Below, one piece after another: positions 17,120 through 24,294 of a stretch of DNA of 64,000 nt. The stretch is from Psychromicrobium lacuslunae. GTDB taxonomy: Bacteria > Actinomycetota > Actinomycetes > Actinomycetales > Micrococcaceae. The first letter of the stretch is position 1, and every line of letters starts with the position of its first letter. A program made the position numbers and the translations under genes. The notes under the pieces are model-generated. The model had not been told where the DNA came from. It saw nothing but the letters and a program-made list of their open reading frames with translations, and made no database searches. Location: assembly GCF_000950575.1 (NCBI RefSeq), contig NZ_CP011005.1, forward strand, positions 3,286,001-3,350,000, in the 5' to 3' direction.

Positions 17120-17914
17120 TCACGGCACAATCGAATCCACGTACCCGCCGTCCACTCGCACCGCTCCACCGGTGGTTGCGGAGGCAAGGGGAGACGATAG
17201 GTAGACCACCATATTGGCGATTTCCTCGGGTTCGATTAATCGCTTAATCAAGGACTGCGGCCGGTGTAGCCGCATGAATTCGCGTTGTGCCTCGTCCCAG
17301 GGTAGATCTTTGTCCACCAGTTCATAGACGAAATCTTCAACGCCGCCGGTGTGCGTCGGGCCAGCAATCACCGAATTGACGGTGACTCCGGTGCCAGCGG
17401 CGGCTTTGGCGAAACCTCGGGAAACTCCCAACAACGCTGTCTTGGAAACGCCGTAATGAATCATTTCGGCCGGGGTGACAATTGCGGAGTCGCTCGCGAT
17501 GTAGCTTACTCGGCCCCAGCCTGCGGACATCATTGCGGGCAAATAAGCACGGGTTAGCCGAACCGCGGCAAGCACATTTATCTCGAAATACTGACGCCAC
17601 TCTTCGTCAGTGATCTCGAGTGCATCCTTGCTGCCGAAGATACCGAGATTGTTCACCAAGATATCGGCTGAAGGGATGAGTTCGAGTGCCCGCGCAACCC
17701 CTTCCTCGGTAGCAATATCTACTGCCAGTTCGACGATGTCTGCCCCGTCTAGCTGGTCACGGATTTCCTGGGCGGCGCCGCTTACGGATTCTTGGCGTCG
17801 ACCATTGACCACGACCCGTGCGCCGGCTTTGGCCAGGCCGGTGGCAATCGCCAAACCGATTCCCTGAGTAGAGCCGCTGACCAAAGCTGTTTTGCCGGAA
17901 AGATCGATTTGCAT
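17120..17914 (-). CDS. Short-chain dehydrogenase/reductase (SDR)
   Basis: A 264-residue Rossmann enzyme. The cofactor loop is SGSTQGIG (13-20), followed by VNNLG (87-91), and the catalytic set Ser141, Tyr154, Lys158 (YGVSK). VVNGRR after strand 2 favours NADP(H). The ATG at 17914 has AGGAG 5 bases upstream; a longer frame to 17998 overlaps the upstream gene and has no ribosome site. It follows the flavin-dependent reductase gene by 73 bases and probably belongs to the MarR-controlled set. The substrate is unknown. Confidence 0.88.
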   Translation of the reverse strand: MQIDLSGKTALVSGSTQGIGLAIATGLAKAGARVVVNGRRQESVSGAAQEIRDQLDGADIVELAVDIATEEGVARALELIPSADILVNNLGIFGSKDALEITDEEWRQYFEINVLAAVRLTRAYLPAMMSAGWGRVSYIASDSAIVTPAEMIHYGVSKTALLGVSRGFAKAAAGTGVTVNSVIAGPTHTGGVEDFVYELVDKDLPWDEAQREFMRLHRPQSLIKRLIEPEEIANMVVYLSSPLASATTGGAVRVDGGYVDSIVP

Positions 17915-17987
17915 AATGCTCCTGCCTTTCGTTCGTTCCTTCAGCCTACTCATCACCTCGTTTGGCCGAGCAAATGCTGCGGTACAG

Positions 17988-18560
17988 CTACTCCGCACCC
18001 ACCAGCGCCGCGGAGAACCAGGTCTCCGCCGCTCTCAAGGCCGCGGTGTCCCGCAGTACGTCACCGGGCCGGTCGCCGATGCCGTAGAGCAGCCCGCCCC
18101 AGCGCATTGCCATGTAGTCAGCGCTGAACTTCAGTGAGGTAGCTAAACCGTCTGCCTGGCCCGGGTCGTCAGCATGGCCGACGGTGACTCCCCACAGCGT
18201 CCGGCCCGCCATCTGTCGGCGGAATCGCAAGCCGGTGATGTTCAACCAGCCAGACCAATAATCTAAATACCGCTTCATCGGCGCGGAGACCGTGTACCAA
18301 TACAGCGGCGAGACGAGGACCAAATCTGTGGCTCTGAGGGTGGCAGCCAAGAGCACGCCCTCATTGCCATCCGGATAAACCTGCGAGGCGCCCTCCGGCC
18401 CGCGAGGGTCTTCGAAGTCGGCCAGTGGCAGGTCAGCCAGATTGAGCCACTCCGAAGTCGCCCCCTCGGGCAGGTGCTCGCGGGCCTTGCTAGCCAGTGC
18501 GGCGCTGTTGCCGTCCCGTCGAGAGCTGCCCTCAATAAAGACAAAATGCCGGTTCGTCAT
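17988..18560 (-). CDS. NAD(P)H-dependent FMN oxidoreductase (flavodoxin fold)
   Basis: A 190-residue protein of the NADPH-dependent FMN reductase / NAD(P)H dehydrogenase (quinone) group. The N-terminal FIEGSSRRDGNSAALA loop binds the FMN phosphate, and LVLVSPLYWYTVSAPMKRYLD is the strand-3 loop of these enzymes. The ATG at 18560 follows GGAAAGG; the extra 28 codons upstream overlap the linker to the pump gene. It is the middle gene between an MFS pump and an SDR, likely a quinone or nitro/azo-compound reductase. Confidence 0.85.
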   Translation of the reverse strand: MTNRHFVFIEGSSRRDGNSAALASKAREHLPEGATSEWLNLADLPLADFEDPRGPEGASQVYPDGNEGVLLAATLRATDLVLVSPLYWYTVSAPMKRYLDYWSGWLNITGLRFRRQMAGRTLWGVTVGHADDPGQADGLATSLKFSADYMAMRWGGLLYGIGDRPGDVLRDTAALRAAETWFSAALVGAE

Positions 18561-18658
18561 GTTTTTCCTTTCCAGTAATGCTTCGGCGCTTGGTGTTCGC
18601 GCGGCCGGACCGAGTCTGGCCGCGGCCGCACGAACACCGCTCATGCTCGTGCTGCGAA

Positions 18659-20122
18659 TTAGGCGACCGCCAGTACCTTGGCCCGCCGCTTCGGGGCGGC
18701 CGCAATCAGCAGCCCAGCCAAGGCGACCGCGGCGCTCAGGATCAGGCCGGGCCGGAAGGTGTCGAGCATCGCTGATGGGTCACTAGCAGTAGTGGCTGAA
18801 TGTGAACCAGTGACCAGGGCGGTGGTCACAGCGAGTACTAGTGCGGCGCCGACTTGGCTGCTGGTCTGGATCAGCCCGGCGGCGAGGCCCTGCTCAGCGT
18901 CGTGAATACCAGCGGTAGCTTGCACATTGATGGAGGGGAAGCCGAGCGCGAAGCCAATGCCCAGCAGAATCACCGAGGGCAAAATATCGGCCGCGTAGTT
19001 CGGGCTGGCGCCTACTCGGAGGAACAACACATAGCCCAAGGTCAGTGCGATCATGCCGGCGATAATCAGCCGAGGGGCGCCGATTCGGTCAATCAGCCTG
19101 GAGGCGAATGGCGAGCTCGCCACTACGATCAGGCCGGTGGGTAGCAGCGCGAGGGCCATCCCGAGCGGCGACCAGCCGAGCACGTTCTGCAGGTACATGG
19201 TCAGAATGAACTGGAAACTCAGGTAGGAACCAAAGAGCCCAATAATGCTCAGATTGGCCCGTGCTACCCAGCCCTGGCGCAGAATGCCGAACCTGATCAA
19301 CGGATGCTTGACCTTGTTCTCAATCACCGCGAAGGCGGCTAGCACCAGCGCAGAGACGGCGAAGCCGATAATGGTTTGCGGTGAACCCCAGCCCGCCTCC
19401 GGCGCAGAAACCAAGGTATAGACCAGCCCCAGCATGCCCAGCGCCAGGGTTATCGCACCGCCAATATCGTGGCCGCCCTCGGTGCTGGGCTTATCTTTCG
19501 GGATGTATTTCAGGCCCAAGAGCACAGCGGTTACCGCGATCGGCACCGCGATCAGGAAAGTCCAACGCCAACTCAGCGTTGTCATCAGACCGCCGAGCAC
19601 CAGACCGAGTGAAAAACCGCTGGCACCGAACGTGGAGTAAATCGAGATTGCCCGGTTGCGCGCTTTGCCCTCGGCGAAGTTCGTGGTGATGATCGAGAAA
19701 CCGGTGGGCGCGGTGAAGGCGGCGGCAAGTCCCTTAATGAAACGGGTGGCGATGAGCAGGGTCGGATCATTCACCAGGCCGCCTAATAGCGAGGCGGCGG
19801 CGAACACTGTCAGGGCGATCAAGAAGATCTTGCGCCGCCCCAGTAAGTCGGCCATCCGACCGCCGAGCAGCAGCAAACTGCCGTAGCCCAGCACGTAGCC
19901 GGAAACGATCCATTGCAGGGATTCAGTGTTCAGGCCAAGTTCGCGGCCCATCGAGGGCAGTGCTACGCCGACCATTGAGACGTCGAGACCATCAAGGGCC
20001 AGTACTGTGCAGAGCACGATCAGCAGCATGATCTGAGCTGCTGACCATTTAGATGAATGGGGGAGACTAGCCTCGGCTGGCCCGTTCGAGGGCGCCTTGG
20101 TAACGAGTTCTGTCGCGGTCAT
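18659..20122 (-). CDS. MFS drug exporter, 14-helix DHA2 (EmrB/QacA) type
   Basis: A 487-residue protein with 14 hydrophobic helices. The first helix ends in LDGLDVSMVGVALPSMGREL, close to the LDxTIVNVALP motif of DHA2 pumps, and GGRMADLLGRRKIFL is the loop 2-3 MFS motif. It is divergent from a MarR regulator with a shared operator at 20143-20155. The -10 TATAGT (minus strand, 20136-20131) ends 8 bases before its ATG. It probably exports a hydrophobic drug, dye or quinone. Confidence 0.9.
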   Translation of the reverse strand: MTATELVTKAPSNGPAEASLPHSSKWSAAQIMLLIVLCTVLALDGLDVSMVGVALPSMGRELGLNTESLQWIVSGYVLGYGSLLLLGGRMADLLGRRKIFLIALTVFAAASLLGGLVNDPTLLIATRFIKGLAAAFTAPTGFSIITTNFAEGKARNRAISIYSTFGASGFSLGLVLGGLMTTLSWRWTFLIAVPIAVTAVLLGLKYIPKDKPSTEGGHDIGGAITLALGMLGLVYTLVSAPEAGWGSPQTIIGFAVSALVLAAFAVIENKVKHPLIRFGILRQGWVARANLSIIGLFGSYLSFQFILTMYLQNVLGWSPLGMALALLPTGLIVVASSPFASRLIDRIGAPRLIIAGMIALTLGYVLFLRVGASPNYAADILPSVILLGIGFALGFPSINVQATAGIHDAEQGLAAGLIQTSSQVGAALVLAVTTALVTGSHSATTASDPSAMLDTFRPGLILSAAVALAGLLIAAAPKRRAKVLAVA

Positions 20123-20130
20123 GAGACCAA

Positions 20131-20200
20131 ACTATATGACACGTCATTGAATGACAAGGAAAATGATGCAATGGAAATTAATTCTTCGTCATGGTATAGT
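20131..20200. promoter_or_regulatory. Divergent promoters with MarR operator
   Basis: The perfect 13-base palindrome GTCATT-G-AATGAC lies at 20143-20155. On the minus strand TATAGT (20136-20131) serves the pump and on the plus strand TATAGT (20195-20200) serves the MarR gene. The two -10 boxes end 8 and 7 bases before their ATGs, so both messages look leaderless. The palindrome falls between the -35 and -10 of the pump promoter, where a repressor would block it. Confidence 0.65.
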
Positions 20201-20207
20201 GGCGGTC

Positions 20208-20648
20208 ATGACAAAGACTGTTGGAGTCCGCTCCAGCATCGCGGTGGAAACCTCCCGAGATGCTGAAGATTCCGGGCTGGTAGAGCAATGGCGCTCCGTG
20301 CAGGATGCCTATTTACGCACCTCGAACGCCATCGAGCGTGAGCTGGAAAGCCAGTTCAGTATTGGCTGTAGCGAGTTCGAGATTCTCGATCTGCTCGCTG
20401 GACACACCTCGGAGCAATGCAGGATGAAAGATCTTGCCGTCGACTCCCCGCTAACCCAAAGCGCGCTCTCCCGGATCGTTGACCGCCTGGAAAAGGCTGG
20501 TCTGGTCATTCGTGCTGCTTGCACCACAGACCGGCGGAGCATGCTCGTCGAACTAACCGCCAAGGGTTGTGAAGTTTACGATAAGGCAGCAGTGGTTCAG
20601 CGTTCAGTGCTCAAGGACTGCCTGGAGCCTAAGAGTCCGACAAACTGA
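20208..20648 (+). CDS. MarR-family transcriptional regulator
   Basis: A 146-residue winged-helix repressor. The recognition region DLAVDSPLTQSALSRIVDRL, followed by KAGLVIRAACTTDRRSMLVE (the wing with the DxRS/R motif), is characteristic. The ATG at 20208 is chosen because of the -10 placement; an in-frame ATG at 20151 lies inside the operator. It probably represses the divergent pump-reductase-SDR genes and itself until a phenolic or quinone ligand binds. Its 3' end overlaps the convergent DUF2236 gene by 20 bases. Confidence 0.88.
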   Translation: MTKTVGVRSSIAVETSRDAEDSGLVEQWRSVQDAYLRTSNAIERELESQFSIGCSEFEILDLLAGHTSEQCRMKDLAVDSPLTQSALSRIVDRLEKAGLVIRAACTTDRRSMLVELTAKGCEVYDKAAVVQRSVLKDCLEPKSPTN

Positions 20649-21531
20649 GTCTTTCGAGCCTGCGCCGAGCGGCCTGCTCCGAAGGTCCTACCTTGCCAAG
20701 CGCAAGCCCGATGATGGCCAGTACGGCGCGAACGCCTTGCCGCACCAGCCAAGGCCAGCGCGCCCTTCGTAAGCCGAGTAACTCCCGAAACTGAGGCTCC
20801 AAGGATTCCACTGCGGCCGCGAAAATTATCCGATAACCCAGCCGCTGGGAGGCGGGGAGTGGCGGTTTGCGGATGAAGGCAACCACTTCGGCGACGCGGT
20901 GATCGAAGCGCAGTTCACCGTCCAGATAAAACTGATGCAAGCGGGCCCGCATTTCGGTTTCGTTCAGCGGCGGTTCGGGAACCTCCATAAGTTCGCCGGC
21001 CACAGACCATTCCCGGACGTAGTCATCGGCCGGAACCTGAGTCGAGCCGTAATGCTGGTAAGAGCTCAGAAAGGCATCAGTAAAGGCAATGTGCACCCAG
21101 CTCAGTAACTCCGGATCATTTGCCGAATAACTCCGGCTCAGCCCGTGGCCGTCGACGAATTCACCACGTACCGCTTCATGCAGCCGAATCACCCACTGCG
21201 ATGCACCACGAGCAGCGGCGGTGGAACCGTAGGTAACTGTAAAGATCCAGCGAATAGTGCCAGCCAGCCTACCCAGAGGATCTTCACGAAACCGGGAGTG
21301 ATCCCACACGCCAGCTAGCGCCCCCGGGTGCAAGGCCTGCATGAGTAAAGCCCTCACCCCGGCGACAATCGTGGTCATCGAAGAATGCACAGTCCACACT
21401 GCGGAGGAGGGCAAGAGAAATCCGGCGTCGTCTCCCTCGGCGAGTTCCTCGACCCATTCCGGCCGAGACTGCGGATGGCCGGTAAAGGTACGTTTCAACT
21501 CGTCTTGCCAGCGTCGAAAAAAATGAGGCAC
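20629..21531 (-). CDS. DUF2236 / MpaB-type oxygenase family protein
   Basis: A 300-residue protein of the family that includes latex-clearing (Lcp) and MpaB-like haem oxygenases. The ALLMQALHPGALAGVWDHS block (about 63-81), followed by DPLGRLAGTIRWIFTVTYGS and the later SWVHIAFTDAFLSSYQHYG, carries the conserved His, Arg and Tyr residues. No signal peptide is seen. The substrate is unknown. It ends within the convergent MarR gene and stands 10 bases from the reductase-like gene at 21542, in the same direction. Confidence 0.82.
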   Translation of the reverse strand: MPHFFRRWQDELKRTFTGHPQSRPEWVEELAEGDDAGFLLPSSAVWTVHSSMTTIVAGVRALLMQALHPGALAGVWDHSRFREDPLGRLAGTIRWIFTVTYGSTAAARGASQWVIRLHEAVRGEFVDGHGLSRSYSANDPELLSWVHIAFTDAFLSSYQHYGSTQVPADDYVREWSVAGELMEVPEPPLNETEMRARLHQFYLDGELRFDHRVAEVVAFIRKPPLPASQRLGYRIIFAAAVESLEPQFRELLGLRRARWPWLVRQGVRAVLAIIGLALGKVGPSEQAARRRLERLSLSDS

Positions 21532-21541
21532 TGGCTGACCG

Positions 21542-22153
21542 CTAACCCGGGTAGATGCCGTATTCGGCGTCGCCGGTGGTCTGGTAACTCTGGATGACCA
21601 AGCCGGCCGGGGTGTGCTCGGTGCTGGTTAGCTGCAAGCCGAGGTTCGGTCCTTCAAGGGGGAAGAGCCGCCGGCCACTGCCAACTACCACCGGTGCGAC
21701 TACCAGGCGCACCAGATCCACTAAACCCGCAGCCAATAATGATTGCGCGAGCCGGGCGCTGCCGTGGATCTGCAGTTCACGCCCGGGCTGTGCTTTAAGC
21801 TCCGCGACCTGAGCCACCACATCCCCGGAAAGGATGGTGCTGGGATTCCAGCTGGCTTCGGTCAGACTCTGTGAGGCCACATACTTGGGCAGGCCGTTCA
21901 TATTCGCGGTGAACGGGTCATTGGGATCGGTGATGTTCGGCCAGTCTCGGGCAAAGTTCCGGTAAGTTCGGCTGCCGAAAAGCAGAGCGTCCGCCTGGTC
22001 CAACCAACCAGCCGCGATGCCAATGAAGGCCTCATCGAGATGCGGTACGAACCAGCCACCACGGCTGAAACCATCGCTGGTGTCTTCATCCGGGGAGCCT
22101 GGCCCCTGGCTGACCCCGTCGAGCGAGACAAATTCGGTAAGTACGAGCTTCAT
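21542..22153 (-). CDS. Dihydrofolate-reductase-like (RibD C-terminal) protein
   Basis: A 203-residue protein of the DHFR/RibD_C family. It starts KLVLTEFVSLDGVSQGPGSP, a signature of the YyaP/YwjB branch, and contains the NADPH-binding ELQIHGSARLAQSLLAAGLVD segment and the VAPVVVGSGRRLF strand. These small reductases are common in Actinobacteria and mostly have no known substrate. The gene overlaps no neighbour and is followed by the DUF2236 gene with a 10-base gap. Confidence 0.85.
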   Translation of the reverse strand: MKLVLTEFVSLDGVSQGPGSPDEDTSDGFSRGGWFVPHLDEAFIGIAAGWLDQADALLFGSRTYRNFARDWPNITDPNDPFTANMNGLPKYVASQSLTEASWNPSTILSGDVVAQVAELKAQPGRELQIHGSARLAQSLLAAGLVDLVRLVVAPVVVGSGRRLFPLEGPNLGLQLTSTEHTPAGLVIQSYQTTGDAEYGIYPG

Positions 22154-22375
22154 GACAACAACCTTCCGCTGAGTTATGTTGTGCCGCCAGCTTCCCTGGG
22201 ATGCCTTTAGCTTACTTGCGGCGCCAGCGTTCTGCGGGCCTGGGTTCCGCGGTGCTGCGCTCGCGGGAGGACTAGGCTGGTGAGCAGCACAGGCCCGCCG
22301 TTATCCCGCCGGAATAGAGCGCTGCATTCCGGATGTTGTACGAGTGGGGGACTATCGACCGTAAAGGAAAATAAG

Positions 22376-22876
22376 ATGACCGGTTCTGAGGCATCGCTCT
22401 ACAGCATCCCGCTAACCCTCAACGACGGCACCGAGACCGACTTTGGCCGCTTCCAGGGCAAGACAGTAATGGTGGTGAATGTCGCCTCTCAGTGTGGCTT
22501 CACTCCGCAGTACGCCGGGCTTGAGGCGCTCTATGAAAAGTATCGGGCTCAGGGCTTTGAAGTACTTGGCGTGCCCTGTAATCAGTTCGCCGGTCAGGAA
22601 CCCGGCACCGACGAGGATATCCAGGAATTCTGCAGCCGGAACTTCGGCGTAACCTTCACCCTGAGTAAAAAAGCAGATGTCCGAGGCAAGGACCAACACC
22701 CGCTCTATGCCGAATTGACCAAGTTCAAGAACGGCATCCTGCCCGGTCTGATCAAGTGGAACTTTGAGAAGTTCCTGATCAGCTCTGAAGGCAAAGTTGT
22801 GGCACGTTTCGCCCCCAATGTTGAGCCGGACGCCGAAGAAATCACTAGCGCCATCGAACGGGAACTTGCCGCCTGA
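22376..22876 (+). CDS. Glutathione-peroxidase-family peroxidase (Cys form)
   Basis: A 166-residue peroxidase of the GPx family. Peroxidatic Cys40 is in NVASQCGFT, the second active-site residue Gln74 in CNQFAGQEPG, and a Trp in LIKWNFEKFL completes the site. Cys86 (QEFC) sits where thioredoxin-dependent GPx enzymes have their resolving cysteine, so thioredoxin rather than glutathione is the likely donor, as expected in a mycothiol organism. AAAGGA stands about 7 bases before the ATG at 22376. It removes hydrogen peroxide and lipid peroxides. Confidence 0.92.
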   Translation: MTGSEASLYSIPLTLNDGTETDFGRFQGKTVMVVNVASQCGFTPQYAGLEALYEKYRAQGFEVLGVPCNQFAGQEPGTDEDIQEFCSRNFGVTFTLSKKADVRGKDQHPLYAELTKFKNGILPGLIKWNFEKFLISSEGKVVARFAPNVEPDAEEITSAIERELAA

Positions 22877-22967
22877 ACGCGAGCGAGAACGTAACCATTT
22901 GGCTACAACAAAGCTGCGGCGTCAAGAATAAGTTCAGTTGTTGGAACAAATTCTTTAGGCTGGTTAG

Positions 22968-23267
22968 GTGATCTTCAAAGCAGTAGGCGATGCCAAACCG
23001 TACCCCGACCATGGCTATCTGACGCCCAAAGACTGGGCCGGCGTAGCGCCGCGTCAAGTGCGTCTGGACGAGTTGGTGACCACCAAGAGCACCTTGGACT
23101 TGGAAGCACTACTGGCTGAGGACTCTACTTTTTTCGGTGACTTGTTTCCGCACATTGTGCAATGGAAAGGCACCCTTTACCTAGAAGACGGACTGCATCG
23201 AGCGGTGCGGACCGCGCTGCATCAACGAACAGTCCTGCACGCCCGCGTGCTGGTCTTGGATGACTGA
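22968..23267 (+). CDS. Conserved actinobacterial small protein (EDGLHR motif)
   Basis: A 99-residue protein of a family that is, to my knowledge, widespread next to LytR_C genes in Actinobacteria. The block TTKSTLDLEALLAEDSTFFGDLFPHIVQWKG is followed by LEDGLHRAVRTALHQRTVLHARV. Databases sometimes label it VapB-like; the DG-x-HR motif recalls ParB-type folds, but neither label proves a function. It begins at GTG 22968, and its last codons overlap the ATG of the LytR_C gene, so the two are coupled. Confidence 0.7.
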   Translation: MIFKAVGDAKPYPDHGYLTPKDWAGVAPRQVRLDELVTTKSTLDLEALLAEDSTFFGDLFPHIVQWKGTLYLEDGLHRAVRTALHQRTVLHARVLVLDD

Positions 23268-24030
23268 TCGAGAACCAGCACCGATCATTCCGCCGAAACC
23301 TCAGCTCTCGCCGCGGAAGCTGCGGCGCGAACGGGGCAAAGCAGAACGCCAGCGGCGGGCAGAGCTTTCCCGGCTGCAGCGTGCTGAGCGCAATGGTGAG
23401 CTGCATTTCGATGCCGAGACAGGCACCGTCTACCACGGTCACCGGGTGGTGGCTGCGGAGGATTTGCGGGCGGCCTTCGACGAGGATCCGGAACTAGAGC
23501 CAATTCGCCGCAATCACCGTCGCTGGCATCGGCTCAGCCTTGCGCTGGTGGCCGGTTTATTGATCGTGGTCACAGTGCTGGCCATTCTGGTCTGGCGTGG
23601 GGTTATTGTCTTGCCGGTTGCGACTCCAACGGCTGCTAAGACCGAGTTCTGCCCGAGTGGCAGTTTCGAATACCCGGCGAATATTTCCGTCTCGGTCAAT
23701 GTCTTCAACAGCACGATGCGTACCGGCTTAGCTGCGACCTTAGCCAGCGAACTGAAAAAGCGTGGCTACCGGGTGCTCAAAGTCGCCGATGGCAAGGTGA
23801 GTACCAGTGCTCCCGGGGTGATCGTTTCCGGCTCGGCTGGCCAAGCCGCCGCCTTCAATCTGCAACGTAATCTGCCCGGCCTGGAGTATCGGCACGACGA
23901 TCGCACCGATAACACGGTCGATGTCTACCTGGCTGCTGCCTTTGATGGCGCGACGCCAGCGAATAAAGTCGATCGGAACCCGGGCAAGCTGATCTGTGCC
24001 GCAGCGAGCCCTAAAGCTGCGGGGAACTAA
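23260..24030 (+). CDS. LytR_C domain membrane protein
   Basis: A 256-residue single-pass protein. A basic, coiled-coil-like cytoplasmic N-terminus (residues 15-50) is followed by one transmembrane helix at about 91-112 (LSLALVAGLLIVVTVLAILV). Outside lies a LytR_C domain (about 145-232) with the ISVSVNVFNSTMRTGLAATL signature. LytR_C domains accompany LytR-CpsA-Psr enzymes that attach polymers to the wall, but no LCP catalytic domain is present. Its place just before the polysaccharide locus may be meaningful. Confidence 0.85.
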   Translation: MTDREPAPIIPPKPQLSPRKLRRERGKAERQRRAELSRLQRAERNGELHFDAETGTVYHGHRVVAAEDLRAAFDEDPELEPIRRNHRRWHRLSLALVAGLLIVVTVLAILVWRGVIVLPVATPTAAKTEFCPSGSFEYPANISVSVNVFNSTMRTGLAATLASELKKRGYRVLKVADGKVSTSAPGVIVSGSAGQAAAFNLQRNLPGLEYRHDDRTDNTVDVYLAAAFDGATPANKVDRNPGKLICAAASPKAAGN

Positions 24031-24186
24031 GAATCTTTCTGTTTCCTCGTCACGATTCACCGGCCTCCGACACTTAACCCACGAGCGGGAAGTTTTTTTG
24101 GGGGGCCGCTCAACAGCCAGACCTGATCAGGCCAGCTTGGCCATGCACGCGATCGTGATCTCGTTGGCAGGCGATCCGCACTGGTG

Positions 24187-24250
24187 AGCGGGCTCGAAAG
24201 CCGTGGTAATAAGTGCTCAATGAGTACGCCATCATGCTTCCGAGCCCGCT
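24187..24250. repeat. Large dyad in the leader of the polysaccharide operon
   Basis: AGCGGGCTCG (24187-24196) and CGAGCCCGCT (24241-24250) are perfect 10-base complements, 44 bases apart. The enclosed part has a smaller GTGCTC/GAGTAC pairing with one mismatch. It lies 45 bases before the ATG of the flippase gene. The rest of 24031-24294 holds a T7G6 run near 24093-24105 and no credible gene. Confidence 0.55.
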
Positions 24251-24294
24251 GCTAGCGGGTGCATTGCGAAAACTGGGGAGAATTTCAACTATCG

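Noticed and set aside
22968-23267. Small protein before LytR_C as half of a VapBC toxin-antitoxin pair
   Set aside because: No PIN-domain toxin lies next to it; the following gene is a membrane LytR_C protein.
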